From NCBI GenBank assembly GCA_038209195.1, contig JBBQXY010000005.1, positions 16,411 through 80,410 of the forward strand: a stretch of DNA of 64,000 nucleotides, written 5' to 3'. The stretch's first letter is position 1. Each line of letters begins with the position of its first letter. Below the pieces are notes generated by a model, which was given only the letters and a program-made list of their open reading frames with translations, did not search any database and was not told the DNA's origin. This DNA is from JBBQXY01 sp038209195. GTDB lineage: Bacteria; Chloroflexota; Ktedonobacteria; Ktedonobacterales; Ktedonobacteraceae. This document shows positions 59,020 through 64,000 of this stretch, piece after piece. Both the position numbers and the translations under genes were made by a program.

Positions 59020-59048
59020 TTGACAGTGATGCATATCTGTGCTATACT
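59020..59048 (+). promoter_or_regulatory. Consensus promoter inside the IS200/IS605-like element
   Basis: TTGACA (59020-59025), 17 nt, TATACT (59043-59048): a perfect -35 and five of six at -10. Transcription to the right would start at ~59054. Confidence 0.75.
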
Positions 59049-59052
59049 TTCT

Positions 59053-59330
59053 GTGTGCTAAGGCACTTCGGCCCAACCAGCCGAAGAGAGACAGTTCGCA
59101 CACGCCCGCCTCTGCTTTAAGGGGTTCTTGCACCGCCACGCAAGGTAAAACAGTGCATCTGAAAACGCTGCTTATCCGGCAAGACTGGGTAAGTACGGGT
59201 TGCTTGTCAGTCAGCCCAGAGCCTGTTCCTGGTTCGGATGTGTCGTCCAGTGAAGCTAAAGCACTACCTGGCAACAGGTCGTGAGTTGAGGTGGAGGGCA
59301 GACACAAGCCCCTGACTTCAGTCATGGGGT
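59053..59330 (+). ncRNA. Putative structured RNA ending at the element's right end
   Basis: The expected transcript begins with a nested stem: GTGTGC (59053-59058) with GCACAC (59098-59103), enclosing CTTCGGC (59066-59072) with GCCGAAG (59080-59086). It extends to the right-end hairpin. No convincing coding frame uses the promoter. The position of a 3' end at an IS605 right end is that of TnpB guide RNAs, but identity as such is speculative. Confidence 0.35.
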
Positions 59331-59360
59331 ATCTGACTTACCTGAATGTCCATCGGCTTC

Positions 59361-59420
59361 AAAATTGACCTGATGCACATCCTCCTGATATCAGGGGGGA
59401 TGCGGCATCAGGTCAATTTT
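59361..59420. terminator. Bidirectional terminator
   Basis: AAAATTGACCTGATGC (59361-59376) pairs with GCATCAGGTCAATTTT (59405-59420). A second inner stem, CATCCTCCTGA with TCAGGGGGGATG, follows. It ends the phosphofructokinase gene and any rightward transcript from the element. Confidence 0.85.
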
Positions 59421-59431
59421 CGGATTAGCTC

Positions 59432-60652
59432 TTAGCTTAGCGGTTGTGGCAGATAAGGACCAGTAATATGCTCGAAGCGAGTACGGTAGCGCGTGGCATG
59501 ATAATCCTCTGGGTTTACACGACGAGCCGAAAAGTTTTTGCCAGGAATATCCGTCGCGATATATACACCATCACGGTAAGCTGCCATCACCCCATGCGTA
59601 CCCTTCTCAACAAAACTCATGATGAGATTAGCGTAGTAAATAGCCATGTGCTTATCATACACCTCTGGTTCACCACTACGCAGAAAATAGGTCAAATCGA
59701 TTGGAATGAAGCGCACCTCTGGTAGGCGTAACGTAAGTTGCTCGGCGAGAAATTCAGCCATATCAGCTTTCTTGCGGTGTCCGTATGCATCCGGTAACCC
59801 AACTTCCGGCACCACCATGTTCAAGTTCGCTCCCTCTGACAGCACAACAGTTGAATAATTGCGCGGGTTTCGCCTATCCTTGGCAATCAAATCAGCCAAT
59901 CTATCAATATTAGCCGGCACTTCAGGAATCAGCACACGGTCAACCCATGCTACTGTCGCCGTTTCGAGCGCGGTAAAGCCTGCATCCCGACCAAACATGC
60001 GAAACAAGATAGTCTCGCTATGTGAACCAGCCGTAGAACGTATACGCCCAATAAACTCTGCCGCTCGACTGATCGCCGTCTGAAAGCCAATACAGTAATC
60101 AGTACCGGGTACGTCATTATCCATTGTCTTGGGAATGCCCCACACGTTGACACCTTTCGATGCTAAAACAGCCCCATAGCTCAAGGTATCATCTCCCCCA
60201 ATCGCGACCAGGCCATCCATTTCCAGAAAGGCAATATTTGCCAATACCTCCTCCGTGAGATCGATACGATCATCAGCTCCGTGACCAACACCATGCGCCG
60301 CTAGGTGCGGTGGCAAATCACCAACCCGTGTGCGAGCAGGATTCGTGCGTGTAGATTGCAAGATCGTCCCACCTTGCCGATCAATAGTACGTGTATTCAA
60401 CCGGTTCAGAGGCATCAAATAGTTGTCCCGCCATGTGCTCGGTTCATCCGCATGGAAAATTTGCTCCTCACGATTCCGTGAACGGTCAAGAAAAGTGATC
60501 CCTTCCCAACCTGAGCGCAAACCAATAATACGGATTCCCATCGTTTCTGCGCGATAGACTAGCGCCTTAATGGCAGTGTTCAGTCCCGGTACATCACCGC
60601 CGCCTGTCAGTACGCCCACTGTTCGAATGGGCTGAGTTGTCTGTCCTGGCAT
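59432..60652 (-). CDS. pfkA: 6-phosphofructokinase, probably PPi-dependent
   Basis: 406 residues. VGVLTGGGDVPGLNTAIKALV is the N-terminal nucleotide/PPi loop. AIGGDDTLSYG and IPKTMDNDVPGTDYCIGFQTA are the phosphoryl-donor and catalytic regions (TxDxD), and RMFGRDAGFTAL, PEV and SEGANL follow. GGDD (Asp where E. coli ATP-PFK has Gly) together with Lys in PKT (Gly in ATP-PFK) is the signature of pyrophosphate-dependent enzymes. The direction of use, glycolysis or gluconeogenesis, would then be reversible. GGAGAG precedes the ATG. Monocistronic; ends at a strong bidirectional terminator. Confidence 0.9.
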   Translation of the reverse strand: MPGQTTQPIRTVGVLTGGGDVPGLNTAIKALVYRAETMGIRIIGLRSGWEGITFLDRSRNREEQIFHADEPSTWRDNYLMPLNRLNTRTIDRQGGTILQSTRTNPARTRVGDLPPHLAAHGVGHGADDRIDLTEEVLANIAFLEMDGLVAIGGDDTLSYGAVLASKGVNVWGIPKTMDNDVPGTDYCIGFQTAISRAAEFIGRIRSTAGSHSETILFRMFGRDAGFTALETATVAWVDRVLIPEVPANIDRLADLIAKDRRNPRNYSTVVLSEGANLNMVVPEVGLPDAYGHRKKADMAEFLAEQLTLRLPEVRFIPIDLTYFLRSGEPEVYDKHMAIYYANLIMSFVEKGTHGVMAAYRDGVYIATDIPGKNFSARRVNPEDYHATRYRTRFEHITGPYLPQPLS

Positions 60653-60750
60653 AATAAATACTCTCCAGTCACTATGGTTGCCAACAATAGCAAATCATCT
60701 AAAATACTATCAAATATACCTTATAGCTCTACGATGGAGTGGCTCATCCC

Positions 60751-60779
60751 TTGCTTGCTTCACAAAAATATGCTATACT
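60751..60779 (+). promoter_or_regulatory. Promoter pointing into the repeat-rich non-coding region
   Basis: TTGCTT (60751-60756), 17 nt, TATACT (60774-60779). No gene follows for 800 bp, so it would make a non-coding transcript carrying the TGTCCCAT repeats. Confidence 0.5.
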
Positions 60780-60880
60780 CTCTCTAAGGCAACACAAGGC
60801 AACCCTTGTCAGAACGTGTAGCACACACCGTAGTCCCTCCCCTACCAACATCCCCTTACAATGCTACCATCAAAAAAGGA

Positions 60881-61170
60881 GTGTCACAAGTGTCTCAAGT
60901 GGACTAAACCCCTGAAAACCAGTACAGCGAAGATTTTCCACTGTCCCATGGGTCCTATATGTCTCGTGTGGACTGAACACTGAAAACCAGAAAAGCGAAG
61001 ATTTCTCGATTTTCCTTGTCTCATATGTCCCATTTGTCTCATGTGTCTCATTTGGACGGAACACTTAATACCCAGACCGATAAATATGTCCCATGTGTCC
61101 CATATGTTATATATGGACTAAACCCCTAATACCCAGACCAATAATATGTCTCAAATGTCTCATTATTCTT
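60881..61170. repeat. Degenerate tandem repeats of TGTC(C/T)CAT and GGACTAAACCCCT blocks
   Basis: Four imperfect units anchored by GGAC(T/G)(A/G)AAC at 60901, 60970, 61054 and 61115 (spacings 69, 84, 61). Each is followed by (C)TGAAAACCAG or TTAATACCCAGACC and by runs of TGTC(C/T)CAT. No coding frame is credible here. Together with 60653-60880 and 61171-61248 this forms the longest gene-free stretch of the window. Confidence 0.75.
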
Positions 61171-61248
61171 ACCACCACAATCGGGAACGGAGTCTCAGAA
61201 GCTCCATCTCTCTGATCCCTCTTTCCCAAAAGTGCTTTTTCATAAATA

Positions 61249-61277
61249 TTGCATTTTTACCAAAAATAGTGTATACT
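61249..61277 (+). promoter_or_regulatory. Promoter upstream of the small membrane protein region
   Basis: TTGCAT (61249-61254), 17 nt, TATACT (61272-61277). The first ATG (61282) lies five bases past the -10 box. Confidence 0.6.
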
Positions 61278-61281
61278 TAGT

Positions 61282-61398
61282 ATGTCTTCTACTTCCTCTC
61301 GTAACAAATTTCCTCGTAAGCAATGGCACACAAAACACTTCTCCGCTTTTGCGGGTGCCACAAATCACATGTTTTCGCATTCACAACTCTCTTCCTGA
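61282..61398 (+). CDS. Possible leaderless 38-residue peptide
   Basis: ATG 61282 coincides with the expected transcription start of the promoter at 61249-61277 and opens a 38-codon frame (MSSTSSRNKFPRKQWHTKHF... ending SHSQLSS), Ser-, His- and Lys-rich. No ribosome site is possible. It may be a leader peptide or chance. An inverted repeat CAACTCTC/GAGAGTTG lies at its end (61383-61418). Confidence 0.25.
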   Translation: MSSTSSRNKFPRKQWHTKHFSAFAGATNHMFSHSQLSS

Positions 61399-61622
61399 GA
61401 GCGTGATTTCTGAGAGTTGGTTCAATTGCGCTTATCCCGCTTGTACCTCTCACCTCTCGCGCTTCATATGAGGCAGAGTCAGGCGACGTCGATCTAGAAG
61501 GCAAAGTTTGTCACTCACGAAAACATCCGTCATACATGGGTGATTTGGAGAATAATAAGCCTTTTTCCTCGCGTCAACAGAAAAACAGTCGCGTAATTCT
61601 GACTGTAAGTAAGGAGAGCATT

Positions 61623-61754
61623 GTGCAAGCGTTTTTACCAGTGATTATTGGCATCGGCCTCTTCGTCTGCGCTTTTGGCTATATGACATTCCGCAACAAC
61701 GCGGCAAAGCGCGCACGAGAAAAAAGACGCAACCAATACAACGATAGAGTCTAA
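61623..61754 (+). CDS. Small single-span membrane protein
   Basis: 43 residues from GTG 61623, with AAGGAGAG just upstream: MQAFLPVIIGIGLFVCAFGYMTF, then a basic tail NNAAKRAREKRRNQYNDRV. One membrane helix with the positive end inside. A longer frame from 61536 exists but its extra residues are polar and the ribosome site supports the short form. The function is unknown. Confidence 0.55.
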   Translation: MQAFLPVIIGIGLFVCAFGYMTFRNNAAKRAREKRRNQYNDRV

Positions 61755-61806
61755 AAGATAAAACAGTTCATATACTGGACTCTCTCCCGAGTACTGTATC
61801 AACTTA

Positions 61807-61914
61807 CATTTGAAAAGCGGGGATGCAAGGGGCCGCCGCCCCTTGACTGGGTTCTAGGGCTGCGCCCTAGTTTCCCTCTTTTCCTCGCCGCCGCCGGCGG
61901 CGTTTCAAATGAAG
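61807..61914 (+). repeat. Ktedonobacterial intergenic repeat, copy G
   Basis: Bounded by CATTTGAAA (61807-61815) and TTTCAAATG (61903-61911), perfect inverted ends. Internal stems GGGGCCGCCGCCCC, CTAGGGCTGCGCCCTAG and GCCGCCGCCGGCGGC. It lies directly upstream of, and codirectional with, the pentapeptide gene. Confidence 0.9.
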
Positions 61915-61956
61915 ATCAACAAAGTAAAAGTACCAACAAACAAGGAAGTGAACCAA

Positions 61957-62445
61957 ATGGTGAGACAAAATCCTTTTGATCTTCTTGCATCAGGGAAAAT
62001 CCCCTGGGATAAGTGGCGCAAAGAATTTCCTGATGTACAAGCTTCAGAACCAGACCTCCACAAAGCAGACCTGCATGGAGCCAGCCTCCACGAAGCAGAC
62101 CTGCATGGAGCTGATCTAACAGAAGCTAACTTACAGGATGCCGATCTGAGTAATGCCAACCTCTGTGAAGCAGATCTGCGCAATGCCAACTTACAAAATG
62201 CCAATTTGAGCGATGCTAATATCACAAGAGCGCGGCTCAACTGGACAGATTTACGTAATGCCGACCTCTCTCGTGCAAACTTGGCTGGTGCAGATATGAG
62301 TGGCACCGATCTGCGCGGCGCGAATCTGGAGGGAGCTATTCTCGATAAAACAAAGTTCGATGAGCTAGCCATGTCCAGAATAACCCTCAGTGCCGAAGAC
62401 CTCGATAAGGTCGATGTACGCAGATCTATGCGTTCCACAACCTAA
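61957..62445 (+). CDS. Pentapeptide-repeat protein
   Basis: 162 residues from ATG 61957 (AAGGAAGTGA upstream). Residues ~1-35 (NPFDLLASGKIPWDKWRKEFP) are a helical cap. About 20 A(D/N)Lxx repeats follow (DLHKADLHGASLHEADLHGADLTEANLQDADL...), which build a right-handed quadrilateral beta helix. The C-terminus LSAEDLDKVDVRRSMRSTT is outside the repeat. Such proteins often mimic DNA or act as scaffolds; nothing here points to a gyrase target. It is short for the family. It follows copy G of the repeat. Confidence 0.9.
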   Translation: MVRQNPFDLLASGKIPWDKWRKEFPDVQASEPDLHKADLHGASLHEADLHGADLTEANLQDADLSNANLCEADLRNANLQNANLSDANITRARLNWTDLRNADLSRANLAGADMSGTDLRGANLEGAILDKTKFDELAMSRITLSAEDLDKVDVRRSMRSTT

Positions 62446-62597
62446 ATAAAAGCAGGTCGCAAAGACCACTTTCGCAACGAGAACCTGGCGTGTAGAAAAT
62501 GTTGGGACGACCGCAATCGGTTGTCCCCTCAACAAAAAACAGCAAACAAGCACTGCCTGAAACCACCTCGCAAAATAACACCTGGAGTACCACAATA

Positions 62598-62813
62598 ATG
62601 GAAGACCGCTACTATGTTCAACGCCTCACAGACCAGATTTATGTCGTCCGTGAGCGCCTATCTGTCGACGATGGGCCTGGACCAAATGACCACATTATCC
62701 GCTCGTTCGATATAAGGCATGACGCCTACACCTATGTCGATAATGTCAATGCTACACAAAGAAAACTCGATGAGCAAAATGGCCATTGGGCACAACACGC
62801 TCATACAGTCTAA
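62598..62813 (+). CDS. Small conserved-looking protein of unknown function
   Basis: 71 residues from ATG 62598 (GGAG ~12 nt upstream): MEDRYYVQRLTDQIYVVRERLS, then DDGPGPNDHIIRSFDIRHDAYTYVDNVNATQRKLDEQ. The pattern of a beta hairpin with a Gly-Pro turn and a C-terminal helix suggests a compact fold. Unrecognised. It is 17 bp upstream of another small protein gene, probably one transcript. Confidence 0.5.
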   Translation: MEDRYYVQRLTDQIYVVRERLSVDDGPGPNDHIIRSFDIRHDAYTYVDNVNATQRKLDEQNGHWAQHAHTV

Positions 62814-62830
62814 GAAAGAGAGATAACATC

Positions 62831-63022
62831 ATGGAAACAAATGTCGACGGAACCTATTTTCAAGAAGGGGATCGTGTACGGCTGAAGCGGACAGGAGAAA
62901 CAGGGCGCATCAACGCCGTCGATGGCGGCGTCGTCTACGTGCTAATAGATAAAACCAACGAGACAAAACTCTTTTCCGCCTACGTTGACGATGATGCCAC
63001 TATCGAACTCGTCACAGCATAG
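62831..63022 (+). CDS. Small KOW/SH3-like protein
   Basis: 63 residues from ATG 62831 (AGAGAG upstream): FQEGDRVRLKRTGETGRINAVDGGVVYVLIDKTNETKLFSAYVDDDATIELV. The EGDRVxxxxxGxxGxI turn is that of KOW/SH3-like barrels, which bind nucleic acid or ribosomal protein. The function is unknown. It lies in a cluster of small genes just before the RRM protein. Confidence 0.55.
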   Translation: METNVDGTYFQEGDRVRLKRTGETGRINAVDGGVVYVLIDKTNETKLFSAYVDDDATIELVTA

Positions 63023-63085
63023 TAACATCATTTCTATCAGATTTGACTCGCAAAGAAGATAATGAAATAAACTTTGCACATAATG

Positions 63086-63094
63086 TGTTATAAT
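63086..63094 (+). promoter_or_regulatory. Extended -10 promoter of the RRM gene
   Basis: TGT-TATAAT with no good -35, flanked by the palindrome CACATAATGTG (63077-63087). The transcript would have a ~97-nt leader, including a GAAACGGTTTC hairpin, as in cold-shock-type RNA-binding protein genes. Confidence 0.5.
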
Positions 63095-63197
63095 GTGCTT
63101 ATGACATCAAAAAAGAATTGTATCGCTTCTGTGAGAAACGGTTTCTTCGAGCGTCAATGCATTGAGAGATGTCTGCATACACAGGAGCATACCTATT

Positions 63198-63512
63198 ATG
63201 AGACTTTACGTTGGGGGACTCCCCTATCAAACAACCGAACAAGATCTTCTTGATCTTTTCGCGCCAACCGGCGAAGTTGCCTCGGCAACCGTCATCACTG
63301 ATCGCGACTCTGGACGCAGCAAAGGCTTTGGCTTCGTCGAAATGAGCAACGACCAGGAAGCCCATACAGCCATCGAGAAGCTGAATGGTACCATGCTTGG
63401 TGATCGCACCATCACGGTCAACGAGGCACGCGAACGCCAAACCGGTGGAAACCGCGGAGGCCAGGGAGGTAATCGGCGCCCAAACAATAACTATCGGAGC
63501 GACCGCTACTAA
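63198..63512 (+). CDS. RRM-domain RNA-binding protein
   Basis: 104 residues from ATG 63198 (AGGAG upstream). One RRM: RNP2 LYVGGLPY, RNP1 KGFGFVEM, with the bab-bab order complete by residue ~80 (TITVNEARER). A Gly/Arg/Asn-rich tail follows (GGNRGGQGGNRRPNNNYRSDRY). This is the layout of cyanobacterial Rbp proteins and their relatives, which bind RNA and rise in the cold. It has its own promoter and long leader, and a strong terminator follows. Confidence 0.95.
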   Translation: MRLYVGGLPYQTTEQDLLDLFAPTGEVASATVITDRDSGRSKGFGFVEMSNDQEAHTAIEKLNGTMLGDRTITVNEARERQTGGNRGGQGGNRRPNNNYRSDRY

Positions 63513-63564
63513 CCCCAAAGTTCACATAGAGTGAAGCAAAAGATCACACGAAGTGAAACAAAAA

Positions 63565-63590
63565 GTGGGCTAGCCAATTGGCTAGCCCAC
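63565..63590. terminator. Bidirectional terminator after the RRM gene
   Basis: A 26-bp perfect palindrome (GTGGGCTAGCCAA and its complement), with ATTTTGTTT to the right and, on the minus strand, TTTTTGTTT. It serves the RRM gene and the minus-strand tRNA/intron transcript. Confidence 0.85.
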
Positions 63591-63627
63591 ATTTTGTTTA
63601 ACTTCGTGTAACTGGAAATGGATAGAA

Positions 63628-63662
63628 TGGGGCCAGCGGGGGTCGAACCAGCGACCAATCAG
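63628..63662 (-). tRNA. 3' half of a tRNA gene (3' exon of a group II intron)
   Basis: On the minus strand the 35 nt parse as tRNA positions 39-73: CTGAT (3' anticodon stem), TGGTC (variable loop), GCTGG-TTCGACC-CCCGC (T arm, one T-C mismatch), TGGCCCC (acceptor 3' strand) and discriminator A. CCA is not encoded. The 5' half lies beyond the window, so the amino acid cannot be named. It is directly preceded by the intron's 3' end. Confidence 0.6.
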
Positions 63663-64000
63663 GTAGAGTAGATAACCAGCGCGTCACTCTAGTACGCTTC
63701 CAACTATCCCCCTCCGAACCGTGCATGCACCTTTCAATGCACACGGCTCTCCAGAGAAGCGGTTCTGGCACTGACCATCCGCTTTCTCCTGTGTCCCTTC
63801 CCCGTGTATCGGGCATTACCCCGATCATTTGAGTACTATGGACACTCCGTCGCCTTGCGTCTCTCAACGTTTAGGCGATCCCCAAGTTCCCTTACAGATC
63901 ACGTCTGTACTTAGGTTCCCCGTTCGTTCTGCTACCTTCATCAGGTATCGCTATGGAGAAGGTCTTTAGCAAGCCTCATAACCGCGCTTACTAACTCCAT
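63663..64000 (-). mobile_element. Group II intron without internal ORF, 3' part
   Basis: Domain V at 63749-63716 (minus strand) has exactly 34 nt and the invariant GAGCCGT...GAAA...ACGGTTC stem-loop, as in IIA/IIB introns. Domain VI and the terminal CTAC (AY end) follow to 63663. Upstream, GACGGAGTGTCCATAGTACTC and GATCGGGGTAATGCCCGAT are sequences found before domain IV in bacterial introns. Domain IV is only a short hairpin (~63750-63787, GAGAAAGCGG with CCGCTTCTC), with no room for a reverse transcriptase. The 5' end, probably ~200-300 nt further, is outside the window. Confidence 0.8.

Larger units (their letters stand above)
58931..59335 (+). mobile_element. Transposase-less IS200/IS605-like element (MITE/PATE type)
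   Basis: The right end has the subterminal hairpin CCCCTGACT-TC-AGTCATGGGG (59309-59329), typical of IS200/IS605 right ends. A related but less perfect AGCCCCGGGTCTTCAGCAATGGGGT-type sequence lies at 58931-58955 and may be the left end. No TnpA or TnpB frame is present. A short frame ending before the right hairpin (...VSPEPVPGSDVSSSEAKALP) resembles the low-complexity tail of TnpB proteins. It lies between the kinase hybrid and the terminator next to the phosphofructokinase gene. Confidence 0.55.

Noticed and set aside
59039..59284. 81-codon plus-strand frame as a gene
   Set aside because: Its ATG overlaps the -10 box at 59043, so it cannot be translated from that promoter; at most a remnant of a TnpB tail.
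58906..59325. 139-codon minus-strand frame in the IS605-like element
   Set aside because: No ribosome site; it is antisense to the promoter and structured RNA and has no family match.
60870..61064. 64-codon minus-strand frame
   Set aside because: It is a reading of the TGTCCCAT repeats; composition is repeat-derived.
63598..63867. 89-codon minus-strand frame ending in the tRNA/intron region
   Set aside because: It spans intron domains II-VI and the tRNA 3' exon; its residues follow structured RNA, not a protein family.
1..64000. Ribosomal RNA genes or a replication origin
   Set aside because: None of the conserved rRNA cores or a dnaA-box cluster was seen on either strand.

Overview
The window looks like a chromosome segment of a Ktedonobacterales-type Chloroflexota (Ktedonobacter or Dictyobacter-like). 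The reasons are two neighbouring Ser/Thr kinases with secreted C-terminal domains, many '...AC' lipoproteins, a sugar ABC operon without its ATPase, and several copies of a GC-rich intergenic repeat (GGGGATGCAAGGGGC... to ...GGCGGCATTTCA). Domain calls were made by eye from translated sequence. No database search was run, and the taxonomic statement is an inference.

Layout. 1-8.4 kb: enzymes and small regulators (phosphoesterase C-terminus, alpha/beta hydrolase, patatin, QueD, PfpI, histidine phosphatase, SCP2 protein, two-HTH protein, nitrilase-like protein with an Ala where the catalytic Cys should be, DUF1786 protein). 8.7-15.9 kb: a carbohydrate region with a GH15 enzyme, a LacI regulator with two palindromic operators, and a binding protein plus two permeases; the binding protein carries an apparent +1 frameshift. 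16-24.4 kb: TypA, an ECF-like sigma factor with a zinc-finger partner, glutaredoxin, DUF2085, MtaB, GNAT and a Vgb-like lipoprotein. 24.4-40.1 kb: S9 peptidase, acidic protein, hydroxypyruvate isomerase with 8-oxoguanine deaminase, OsmC, a lipoprotein with an amber codon, Bcp, an agmatine deiminase/N-carbamoylputrescine amidase pair, nadBCA and an S51-like peptidase.

40.3-48.0 kb is an accessory island: an Eco57I-type DNA methyltransferase, a PIN-domain protein and a PLD/SNF2 helicase, tightly coupled and resembling an incompletely described restriction or defence cassette. 48-58.9 kb is signalling: two Ser/Thr kinases (one with DFD instead of DFG), a disulfide reductase, a truncated topoisomerase IB, a glycosyltransferase, and an operon of a triple-PAS protein, a histidine kinase and a response-regulator/kinase hybrid. 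58.9-59.4 kb holds a transposase-less IS200/IS605-like element with a consensus promoter and a structured transcript. Then come a phosphofructokinase with PPi-type signature residues, a repeat-rich non-coding region, a run of small proteins and an RRM protein. The right edge is the 3' part of an ORF-less group II intron on the minus strand whose 3' exon reads as the 3' half of a tRNA.

The observations most worth following are: (i) an OsmC-family gene whose conserved cysteine codon is an in-frame UGA followed at the right distance by a SECIS-like hairpin, suggesting a selenoprotein; (ii) the methyltransferase-PIN-PLD/helicase cassette; (iii) the ORF-less group II intron apparently sitting in a tRNA anticodon arm; (iv) the MITE-like repeat family, which has terminal inverted repeats, a three-unit tandem copy, and one fragment that supplies the C-terminus and stop codon of a kinase.
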